Source: Candidatus Cloacimonadota bacterium
GTDB taxonomy: Bacteria > Cloacimonadota > Cloacimonadia > Cloacimonadales > TCS61
DNA: 8,772 nt
Assembly: GCA_027858325.1 (NCBI GenBank)
Contig: JAQICU010000010.1
Location: forward strand, 1 to 8,772
Direction: 5' to 3'
Positions 1 through 5,612 of the stretch are shown here, in pieces. A program made the position numbers and the translations under genes. Each line of letters opens with the position of its first letter. Positions within the stretch are counted from its first letter, which is position 1. Below the pieces are notes generated by a model, which saw nothing but the letters and a program-made list of their open reading frames with translations, had not been told where the DNA came from and searched no databases.

Positions 1-1076
1 GCTCAATGTGGCGTGGTTATAAAAAAGGGAAGCGTAATTTCAGTGGAGTTGATGTTCCTGATGGACTTGTTCAGAATGACAAATTTCCGACACCTATCGT
101 AACCCCTACCACAAAAGAAGAATCGGATCGGGAAATATCTCCTGAAGATATAGTGAAAGAAGGTTGGACGACCAAAGAACTCTATGAAAAAATGGAAAAA
201 GTTTCGTTGGAACTCTTCGAATTTGGAACAAAATATTTAGAAGAACGTGGAATCATATTGGTTGATACAAAGTATGAATTTGGACTACTCGAAGATGAAT
301 TGATCTTGATCGATGAAATGCACACACCCGATTCTTCACGTTTCTGGAGTTTGGATGATTATAAAAAAGATCCCTTAAAAGTTGATTCTATTGATAAAGA
401 ATTTGTACGTCAGTGGCTTTTGGAAAATAAAGAAGATGGTGAGTTCAAGCAGATCCTTCCTGAGGAGATCGTTGAAGAAACCAGCAGACGTTATAAAGAT
501 ATTTATACGAAGATCGTGGGTAAAGAACCCATCCTCATTGGAAAGGAAGATATCAATTCCCGTGTTTATAAAAACCTGTTTGAAGCTGGGCTCATCAAAG
601 ATGGTTACGTTATAATAATCATGGGTTCATCAGCCGATCAGGAACATTGTAAAAAAATAAAATCACACTTAGAAAAATATGATATCTTCATTGATATGAG
701 GGTTTGTTCTGCTCATAAAAATGGTGAGCGTCTTCCTGGAATAACAGAAGTTTACAATAATTCAATCGAACCTGGCTGTGTTATCGCTGTTGCTGGAAGA
801 TCTAACGGATTGGGTGGTGCTTTAGCCGCAAACTTAGCTATTCCGCTTATTAATTGCCCTCCTTTCAAAGATAAGATTGATATGATGGTAAACATTAATT
901 CTTCATTGGTTATGCCTTCCAAAACTCCTGCTTCAACTGTTATTGATGCGAGCTCTGCTGCTCTCGCTGCTTTGCGTAGTTTAAATCTTCAAAGATTGAA
1001 AACGATTTTCAGGAATGAAATTAAGGAAGTGAAAGAATCACTTATTAAAGCTGATGATGAAATAAGGAAAAATTAA
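1..1076 (+). CDS. purCE: Bifunctional SAICAR synthetase / class II AIR carboxylase (PurC-PurE fusion), 5'-partial
   Basis: Fusion of phosphoribosylaminoimidazole-succinocarboxamide synthase (PurC) and N-terminally truncated only by the window edge. The reading frame is already open at base 3, and the ATG at base 6 lies inside the conserved PurC 'GS.W..Y' region, so the true start is upstream, probably 140-150 codons away. Numbering from that internal Met, PurC motifs are VDTKYEFG (86-93) and DEMHTPDSSRFW (103-114). A linker of about 30 residues leads into a PurE Rossmann-like domain: VIIIMGSSAD (202-211), CSAHK (234-238), AVAGRSNGLGG (261-271). AVAGRSNGLG, in place of the bacterial class I GGAAHLPGM loop, marks a class II enzyme, which carboxylates AIR directly with CO2 as in animal PAICS and Treponema PurE. 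Cytosolic; the two domains act in consecutive steps (AIR to CAIR to SAICAR). The stop codon lies inside an inverted repeat. Family calls rest on recalled motifs. Confidence 0.93.
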   Translation, partial: SMWRGYKKGKRNFSGVDVPDGLVQNDKFPTPIVTPTTKEESDREISPEDIVKEGWTTKELYEKMEKVSLELFEFGTKYLEERGIILVDTKYEFGLLEDELILIDEMHTPDSSRFWSLDDYKKDPLKVDSIDKEFVRQWLLENKEDGEFKQILPEEIVEETSRRYKDIYTKIVGKEPILIGKEDINSRVYKNLFEAGLIKDGYVIIIMGSSADQEHCKKIKSHLEKYDIFIDMRVCSAHKNGERLPGITEVYNNSIEPGCVIAVAGRSNGLGGALAANLAIPLINCPPFKDKIDMMVNINSSLVMPSKTPASTVIDASSAALAALRSLNLQRLKTIFRNEIKEVKESLIKADDEIRKN

Positions 1077-1103
1077 CCACAGAGCACACAGAGGGCACGG
1101 AGA
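1074..1103 (+). repeat. Left inverted repeat of the GxxExxY cassette
   Basis: A 30-bp sequence beginning taaccacagagcacacagag. It matches the reverse complement of 1489-1518 at 23 of 30 positions without gaps. Its first three bases are the purCE stop codon and its last base touches the start codon of the GxxExxY gene. GAGGG at 1091-1095 lies 8 bases before that ATG, so the repeat itself appears to supply the ribosome binding site. Similar 'accacagag...cacggag' sequences are, as I recall, common next to GxxExxY genes in many bacteria. Confidence 0.85.
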
Positions 1104-1484
1104 ATGGGTAAATTATTATATGAAGATTTAACAAATAAGATAATTAAAGCTGCAATTGAAGTTCACAAAATTCTTGGACCCGGATTACTGGAATCTGCTT
1201 ATGAAGAATGCTTTGTATATGAATTGATAAAAATGGATTTATCAGTGAAGCAACAGTTGATAATTCCGATAAAATATAAAGATATCAAACTCAAGACCAA
1301 ATACAGATTAGATTTATTAGTCGAAGATAAAGTTATTATTGAATTAAAATCTGTAGAAAAGCTCACTCCAGTTCATGAAGCACAATTAATTACATACATA
1401 AAATTGTCAGGTTACAGAGTAGGATTGCTGATAAATTTTAATGAAAAATTATTAAGAAATGGAATAATGAGAAGGATTGTATGA
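1104..1484 (+). CDS. GxxExxY family protein (PD-(D/E)xK nuclease fold)
   Basis: A 126-residue protein, full length for the GxxExxY family (known in Pfam as PDDEXK_3). The name motif is present as GLLESAY, with G27, E30 and Y33. A plausible nuclease-fold core follows: D70 in YRLDLL, E80 and K82 in IELK, and Q94 in HEAQL, then a predicted strand GYRVGLLINF (103-112). All expected residues are intact, so the gene does not look decayed. Its biochemical role is not established; nuclease activity is inferred from the fold. There is no signal peptide or membrane segment. It lies 27 bp after purCE and 50 bp before purD on the same strand, and inverted repeats abut it tightly on both sides. The context suggests a small inserted cassette, not a purine gene. 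Its Shine-Dalgarno appears to come from the left repeat. Confidence 0.93.
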   Translation: MGKLLYEDLTNKIIKAAIEVHKILGPGLLESAYEECFVYELIKMDLSVKQQLIIPIKYKDIKLKTKYRLDLLVEDKVIIELKSVEKLTPVHEAQLITYIKLSGYRVGLLINFNEKLLRNGIMRRIV

Positions 1485-1488
1485 TTTT

Positions 1489-1518
1489 TCTCTGTGTCCT
1501 CCGTGAACTCCGTGGTGA
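1489..1518 (-). repeat. Right inverted repeat of the GxxExxY cassette
   Basis: A 30-bp sequence starting 4 bp after the GxxExxY stop codon. Its reverse complement begins tcaccacggagttcacggag and agrees with 1074-1103 at 23 of 30 positions. Only 16 bp, including the purD ribosome binding site, separate its outer end from the purD ATG. Removing the repeat-to-repeat block would leave purCE and purD at ordinary operon spacing. As RNA the two ends could pair around the whole gene. Confidence 0.85.
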
Positions 1519-1534
1519 GAAAAAAGAGGTTTAA

Positions 1535-2800
1535 ATGAATATAGCTGTAATTGGCTCAGGTGGTAGGGAACATGCTATTGCCTGGAAGCTGGAACAAAGT
1601 GAATTATCAGATAAAATCTATGTTCTACCCGGTAATGGCGGGACAGAAAACACCGTAGATGTTGATATCAATGATTATGATATGATCCTTAATTTCTGCA
1701 GACATAGAACAATTGCACTTATTTTTATTGGACCTGAAGACCCATTAGCTGCTGGTATTGTCGATTACTTTGCAGATACTCCTGTAAAAGTATTCGGTCC
1801 GGACAAAGCTGGAGCACAGCTGGAAGGATCAAAGATATTTGCGAAAAAATTCATGCAAAAATATGGTGTGGCTACAGGCGCTTTTCAGGAATTCGGTAGA
1901 GCTAAAAAAGATTGCTGTCAGCAATTAACGATTTTTCCTAAAGATACGATTAAGAAAATGAATGGCAACTGTGTGATCAAGTACGACGGACTTGCTGCCG
2001 GCAAAGGTGTATTCGTCTGCTCTAAGGAAGAAGATGCACTCGCTGCTTTGGATGAAATTCACTCAAAATATGGGGAAGACGCTTCCTACTTGATCGAAGA
2101 AAAATTGGTCGGAGATGAGCTTTCCATCCTCGCTTTTACCGATGGAGAAGATTATCAGTTATTACTTCCATCACAAGACCATAAGCAACTATTAGAGGGA
2201 GATAACGGACCTAACACAGGTGGAATGGGAGCTTTTTGTCCTGTTCCATTCTATAATGAAGAACTCAAAAAACAGATTGAAAATGATATAATAAAACCGA
2301 CTTTGAAAGGTATAAAAGCTGAAGGATTTAACTATAAAGGTGTAATATATTTTGGCTTGATGATAACAGAAACCGGATCGAAATTATTGGAATATAACGT
2401 GCGACTTGGTGATCCGGAAACTGAAGTTGTGCTGCCTGCTTTGAAAAGTGATTTGCTTAAACTTATACTTTCTTGTTTCGATGGTACTTTAAAAGATTAT
2501 AAGATGGAATTCAATAATGGTTTTTTCGTAGATGTAGTGCTGGTTTCGGGTGGTTATCCGGCAGAGTATAAGAAAGGAATTCCAATTTGCGGAATTAAAG
2601 AAGATCAGGAATTGATCTTCCATGCCGGGACTAAAAAAGAAAATGATAGAATTCTGACTAATGGTGGGCGTGTATTAAATATTGTCGCTCATGGGAATAT
2701 GCTTAATGAAGCCATTAATAAAGCATATGAACGTGTGAATGATTTTTATTTTGAGGATATGTTCTTCCGAAAAGATATTGGTCGAAGAAAGAAAAACTAA
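1535..2800 (+). CDS. purD: Phosphoribosylamine-glycine ligase (GAR synthetase)
   Basis: A 421-residue monofunctional GAR synthetase of normal family length, catalysing step 2 of purine synthesis: phosphoribosylamine + glycine + ATP to GAR. It has the ATP-grasp architecture. The N-terminal domain carries GSGGREHA (7-14) and GPEDPLAAGIVD (66-77). The ATP-grasp region carries KYDGLAAGKG (149-158), NTGGMGAF (227-234) and the metal/ATP site EYNVRLGDPETE (286-297). The C-terminal domain has GGRVLNIVA (377-385) and FRKDIGRR (411-418). The ATG is preceded by GAGGT at 1526-1530, 4 bases upstream. In many bacteria purD stands alone, as here, whereas eukaryotes fuse it to purM and purN. It is downstream of purCE and the inserted cassette, and a repeat unit fills most of the 147-bp gap to purN. 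No broken motif was seen. Confidence 0.97.
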   Translation: MNIAVIGSGGREHAIAWKLEQSELSDKIYVLPGNGGTENTVDVDINDYDMILNFCRHRTIALIFIGPEDPLAAGIVDYFADTPVKVFGPDKAGAQLEGSKIFAKKFMQKYGVATGAFQEFGRAKKDCCQQLTIFPKDTIKKMNGNCVIKYDGLAAGKGVFVCSKEEDALAALDEIHSKYGEDASYLIEEKLVGDELSILAFTDGEDYQLLLPSQDHKQLLEGDNGPNTGGMGAFCPVPFYNEELKKQIENDIIKPTLKGIKAEGFNYKGVIYFGLMITETGSKLLEYNVRLGDPETEVVLPALKSDLLKLILSCFDGTLKDYKMEFNNGFFVDVVLVSGGYPAEYKKGIPICGIKEDQELIFHAGTKKENDRILTNGGRVLNIVAHGNMLNEAINKAYERVNDFYFEDMFFRKDIGRRKKN

Positions 2801-2833
2801 TTATGGGGCATCACTTTGGATTTAGAAATAAAA

Positions 2834-2935
2834 TGTCATCCTGAGTTTCCCGAATGCTTTCGGGAAGTGTCGAAGGATAAACTATTAATAATTTTTGACA
2901 CTTCGATACGAAGTTCTACTCCTACTCAGTGTGAT
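2834..2935. repeat. Composite palindromic repeat unit A (purD-purN gap)
   Basis: A dispersed-repeat-like unit between purD and purN. Its ends are imperfectly inverted: gtcatcctgagt (2835-2846) and actcagtgtgat (2924-2935) match at 9 of 12 positions when one is reverse-complemented. Inside are a perfect 8-bp hairpin (ttcccgaa 2847-2854, ttcgggaa 2859-2866, loop tgct) and an 8-bp long-range inverted pair, gaagtgtc (2864-2871) with gacacttc (2897-2904). A related unit lies at 3587-3714. No T-run follows the hairpin, so it is not a canonical terminator. A REP- or MITE-like element is inferred. Confidence 0.7.
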
Positions 2936-2947
2936 AGGAGAATATAA

Positions 2948-3532
2948 GTGAAAAAAAATGTAATAATGATTTCCGGTCGCGGTAGTAATATGGAAGCAAT
3001 TATTAGAAACATACAATCGGGGATCCTAAAAGATGTTTGTTCGATTCTATCAGTGTATTCAAATAAACCAGATGCTGTCGGATTGCAGATAGCAGCGGAA
3101 TTTGGGATTCCAACACATGTAATTACTTCCAAAGGGAAAAAGAGAAAGACATACACTAATATGCTTTTGGAATGGTTAAAACAGGAAAATCCAGATTTCA
3201 TTATTCTGGCAGGATATATGAAGATGCTTTCCTCTGAGATAATCAATGAATTTCCACAACGTATCATAAATATCCATCCGGCTGATACATCTCTGCATCA
3301 AGGATTACACGGTTACGATTGGGCATTTGAACATAAATTGAAAACTACAAAAATTACAGTTCATTTTGTTGATGAAGGTTTGGATACCGGTGAAGTTATT
3401 GGTAAGAAAGATGTAGATATTTCTGATTGTAGAACAATAGAAGAAGTCGAACAAAAGGGCTTGAAGGTTGAACATCAGTTTTATAGTGAATGTGTAAGGA
3501 AAATATTAACTACAGAGCACACGGTAAAGTAA
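2948..3532 (+). CDS. purN: Phosphoribosylglycinamide formyltransferase (GAR transformylase)
   Basis: A 194-residue PurN that transfers the formyl group of 10-formyltetrahydrofolate to GAR (step 3), acting on the PurD product. The start is GTG at 2948, with taggag (2935-2940) 7 bases upstream; no ATG sits at this position and the protein begins MKKNVIMISGRGSN, as expected. GRGSN (10-14) is the phosphate-binding loop and LAGYM (87-91) is the conserved folate-side strand. The catalytic triad of E. coli PurN (N106, H108, D144) maps to N108 and H110 in NIHP and to D146 in LDTGEVI. The loop after NIHP reads ADTSLHQGLHGYDWAF in place of the usual SLLP..pG..., a variant I recall from other non-proteobacterial PurN proteins. 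The last eight codons (LTTEHTVK) come from a sequence nearly identical to the left end of the upstream cassette repeat, so the C-terminal tail may be acquired. Confidence 0.94.
   Translation: MKKNVIMISGRGSNMEAIIRNIQSGILKDVCSILSVYSNKPDAVGLQIAAEFGIPTHVITSKGKKRKTYTNMLLEWLKQENPDFIILAGYMKMLSSEIINEFPQRIINIHPADTSLHQGLHGYDWAFEHKLKTTKITVHFVDEGLDTGEVIGKKDVDISDCRTIEEVEQKGLKVEHQFYSECVRKILTTEHTVK
3507..3524 (+). repeat. Solo copy of the cassette repeat end inside the 3' end of purN
   Basis: The sequence taactacagagcacac (3507-3522) matches taaccacagagcacac at 1074-1089 at 15 of 16 positions, after which similarity is lost. It encodes the final residues of PurN, and the purN stop codon follows 6 bases later. 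No GxxExxY gene accompanies it. It looks like a solo or remnant repeat end, or an independent member of the same dispersed family. Confidence 0.65.
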
Positions 3533-3540
3533 TAAAGAAT

Positions 3541-3572
3541 GAATATCCAATATCGAACACGGAATATCCAAT
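3541..3572. repeat. 11-bp direct repeat after purN
   Basis: The sequence gaatatccaat occurs at 3541-3551 and again at 3562-3572, a 21-bp period, with tatcgaacac-like sequence between. It follows the purN stop codon by 8 bp and precedes repeat unit B by 14 bp. Sequences of this kind are familiar as intergenic repeats in AT-rich genomes. No function is visible. Confidence 0.6.
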
Positions 3573-3586
3573 GATGAAGGAAAAAA

Positions 3587-3714
3587 TGTCATCCTGAGTG
3601 TCCGGTGGTTCCCGGATGTATCTAAGGATAGCGAATAGAAATGAATTGTTTCGACACTTCGATATGTCAAGAAGCCTGTCCTGAGCTTGACGAAGGGTTC
3701 CTACTCAGTGTGAA
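3587..3714. repeat. Composite palindromic repeat unit B (purN-guaA gap)
   Basis: A second unit related to 2834-2935. It starts with the same tgtcatcctgagt (3587-3599) and ends with actcagtgtga (3703-3713), again matching as inverted ends at 9 of 12 positions. It has an internal hairpin, tccgg (3601-3605) with ccgga (3612-3616), and shares gacacttcgata with unit A (2897-2908 there, 3653-3664 here). A further internal segment, gtcctgagcttgacgaagg (3678-3696), resembles another copy of the family motif nested inside. The shared ends with differing interiors point to a dispersed repeat family. Mobility is inferred. Confidence 0.7.
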
Positions 3715-3730
3715 AGGTGATTATATTTTA

Positions 3731-3744
3731 TTAAGTTAACTTAA
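3731..3744. repeat. 14-bp perfect palindrome upstream of guaA
   Basis: The sequence ttaagttaacttaa is identical to its own reverse complement. It lies 37 bp before the guaA start codon and just after repeat unit B. It could be an operator-like dimer-binding site or the end of another repeat. No regulator can be assigned from the sequence. Confidence 0.5.
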
Positions 3745-3747
3745 CGC

Positions 3748-3762
3748 CTTAGCGAACTTAGC
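3748..3762 (+). repeat. cttagc direct repeat upstream of guaA
   Basis: The hexamer cttagc occurs at 3748-3753 and 3757-3762 with gaa between, inside a stretch reading aacgccttagcgaactta. I recall this phrase as a common dispersed intergenic repeat in several bacterial genomes. It ends 9 bp before the guaA ribosome binding site (aaggaa, 3772-3777). Confidence 0.4.
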
Positions 3763-3781
3763 AGTATAGTAAAGGAAGAAA

Positions 3782-5563
3782 ATGAAAAAAATAGCAATTA
3801 TTGATCTTGGTGGGCAATATACTCACCTCATAGCTCGCCGTATTCGTAACCTTGGTGTTTACAGCGAAATATTCCATCCCGAAGAATTTGCTGTTAATGA
3901 AAACATTATCGGAATGGTCTTTTCCGGTGGACCGCAATCTGTGAATGCTGAAGATGCATATCGCATAAATATTGATATAAAGAAGATTGAAATTCCAATA
4001 TTAGGAATTTGCTATGGACATCAAATCCTTGCATCAATGCTGGGTGGAACCATTGAAAACGGAGAAAAAAATGAATATGGGTTTACCAATATTTTCTGCG
4101 AAAAGAATTCTTTGTTATTTGCTGGATTGGAATCTAAACAATCTGTTTGGATGAGTCATGGTGATCATGTTTCAGAGTTACCTGAAACTTGTAAAATTAC
4201 AGCTTCATCAGACTCAATTAAAATAGCATCTTTTGAATCTTCGAACCAAAAATTCTTTGGCGTTCAATTTCATCCCGAAGTTACACATACAACTAACGGA
4301 CTTAAAATGATTGATAAATTCATATCAGTTTGCACAAAGAACCGTAACTGGAATCCACAAAATTTTAAAGAATTGCTTATTCAGCAGATCAAGGATGAAG
4401 CCAAAGGCAGAAAACTGGTTTTATTGCTTTCCGGAGGAGTTGATTCTTTAGTTGCGCTAGAATTATGTATTCAAGCTGTTGGAAATAAGAATGTGTTTTC
4501 CATTCACGTCGATACCGGATTCATGCGTAAGAATGAATCAAGAGAAATTATGGAACACTTCGATGAACTTGGTTTTAAGAACATCAAGATCATTGATGCG
4601 GAAACACAATATTTGCAGGAATTAGAAGGGGTCGTAGAACCGGAAGCAAAGCGGCTTATAATTGGAAAATTATTTGTAGATATTGCAAATAAGGAACTTG
4701 CTGAATTAGAAGAACAGGAAGAATTGATGCTGGTTCAGGGCACGATCTATCCTGATACTATCGAAAGTGGTTCCACCGATAAAGCAGCAAAGATCAAAAC
4801 TCATCATAATCGGGTGAGTGAAATTGAAAAGCTGATCCAAGAAGGCAAGATTATTGAACCGATTAAAGAACTGTATAAAGACGAAGTTCGCAAATTGGGA
4901 GATGAGTTGGGTTTGCCTCAAAAACTTGTTTACCGTCATCCGTTTCCTGGTCCAGGTCTGGCGATCCGTGTAATTTGTTCTGATACTGATAAACCTGCTG
5001 ACAATTATCTAAGAGAAAACACAAAATTAAATGAAATCCTGGCTGAATTTGGTTTAGCAGGAAGGATTCTGCCAATCAAAAGTGTAGGTGTTCAAGGTGA
5101 TTTTCGTTCTTATCATCATCCAGCAGTTATTTGGTTCAAAAACCAGAAAAAACCAGATTGGGGAATATTGAAAAATGCAGCTTCTAAAGCGATCAATAGA
5201 CTAAAGTCAATTAATAGAATTGTTTATAGCAACAAACCGGTAGAATTGAGATTAGATAAATTGTATTTGCAAAAAGATGTGCTGAATAAATTAAGGGAAG
5301 TTGACTCTATCCTGCGAAAAGAAACTGATCACATATCGGAGATTTGGCAAATGCCGGTTGTAAGTTTGCCTCTCTTCAATGAAACCGGACAAGCATTTGT
5401 AATGCGCCCAGTTTGTTCTACTGATGCCATGACTGCCAGTGTGTTTGAAATGGATTTTGATGAATTTGAAAGATTATCTTTATTGATTAGAAAAATTGAT
5501 GGAGTTGGCAATCTGCTTTACGATGTTACCACAAAACCACCTGGTACAATTGAGTGGGAATAG
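3782..5563 (+). CDS. guaA: GMP synthase (glutamine-hydrolysing), long form
   Basis: A 593-residue GMP synthetase converting XMP, ATP and glutamine to GMP, the last step of the guanine branch. The N-terminal class I glutamine amidotransferase has C77 in GICYGHQ and H164/E166 in FGVQFHPEV, a complete triad. The ATP pyrophosphatase domain has the P-loop SGGVDS (217-222), HVDTGFMRK (242-250) and GTIYPDTIESG (320-330). The C-terminal part has RHPFPGPGLAIRV (385-397), LPIKSVGVQGDFRSY (430-444) and ends TKPPGTIEWE. E. coli GuaA is about 525 residues; the surplus of about 70 lies in the dimerisation region, roughly 450-535, with segments (KKPDW, RIVYSNKPV, ISQMPV-like ISEIWQMPV) that I recall from human GMPS. 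The ATG at 3782 follows aaggaa at 3772-3777. It is separated from purN by 249 bp of repeats, so it may be transcribed independently, though no clear promoter was seen. Confidence 0.96.
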   Translation: MKKIAIIDLGGQYTHLIARRIRNLGVYSEIFHPEEFAVNENIIGMVFSGGPQSVNAEDAYRINIDIKKIEIPILGICYGHQILASMLGGTIENGEKNEYGFTNIFCEKNSLLFAGLESKQSVWMSHGDHVSELPETCKITASSDSIKIASFESSNQKFFGVQFHPEVTHTTNGLKMIDKFISVCTKNRNWNPQNFKELLIQQIKDEAKGRKLVLLLSGGVDSLVALELCIQAVGNKNVFSIHVDTGFMRKNESREIMEHFDELGFKNIKIIDAETQYLQELEGVVEPEAKRLIIGKLFVDIANKELAELEEQEELMLVQGTIYPDTIESGSTDKAAKIKTHHNRVSEIEKLIQEGKIIEPIKELYKDEVRKLGDELGLPQKLVYRHPFPGPGLAIRVICSDTDKPADNYLRENTKLNEILAEFGLAGRILPIKSVGVQGDFRSYHHPAVIWFKNQKKPDWGILKNAASKAINRLKSINRIVYSNKPVELRLDKLYLQKDVLNKLREVDSILRKETDHISEIWQMPVVSLPLFNETGQAFVMRPVCSTDAMTASVFEMDFDEFERLSLLIRKIDGVGNLLYDVTTKPPGTIEWE

Positions 5564-5570
5564 CATTAAT

Positions 5571-5591
5571 TAGGGATTAGGAGTTAGGAAT
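5571..5591. repeat. Threefold 7-bp tandem repeat between guaA and fusA
   Basis: Three consecutive heptamers, tagggat, taggagt and taggaat, occupy the 49-bp gap between the convergent guaA and fusA stop codons. This is an imperfect tandem repeat. No hairpin followed by a T-run was found on either strand in the gap, so how transcription ends here is unclear. Confidence 0.5.
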
Positions 5592-5612
5592 TTTAATTTC
5601 AAATTTCTTTCT

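Noticed and set aside
6..8. ATG at 6 as the start of the first gene
   Set aside because: It falls inside a conserved PurC segment, the frame is open upstream to the edge, and there is no room for a ribosome binding site.
2847..2866. Hairpin after purD as a rho-independent terminator
   Set aside because: The 8-bp stem is good but gtgtcgaagg follows it in place of a T-run. It is better explained as part of the repeat.
2895..2900. TTGACA as a -35 box for purN
   Set aside because: No -10-like hexamer lies 16-18 bp downstream, and the sequence is an internal part of repeat unit A.
2926..3267. Minus-strand open frame of 113 codons opposite purN
   Set aside because: It lies almost wholly antisense to a well-supported gene and resembles no family I recognise.
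4706..5075. Minus-strand open frames within guaA
   Set aside because: They are antisense shadows of conserved GuaA sequence with no ribosome binding site or recognisable motif.
5564..5612. Bidirectional terminator between guaA and fusA
   Set aside because: Only weak AT-rich self-complementarity was seen, with no stable stem plus T-tract on either strand.
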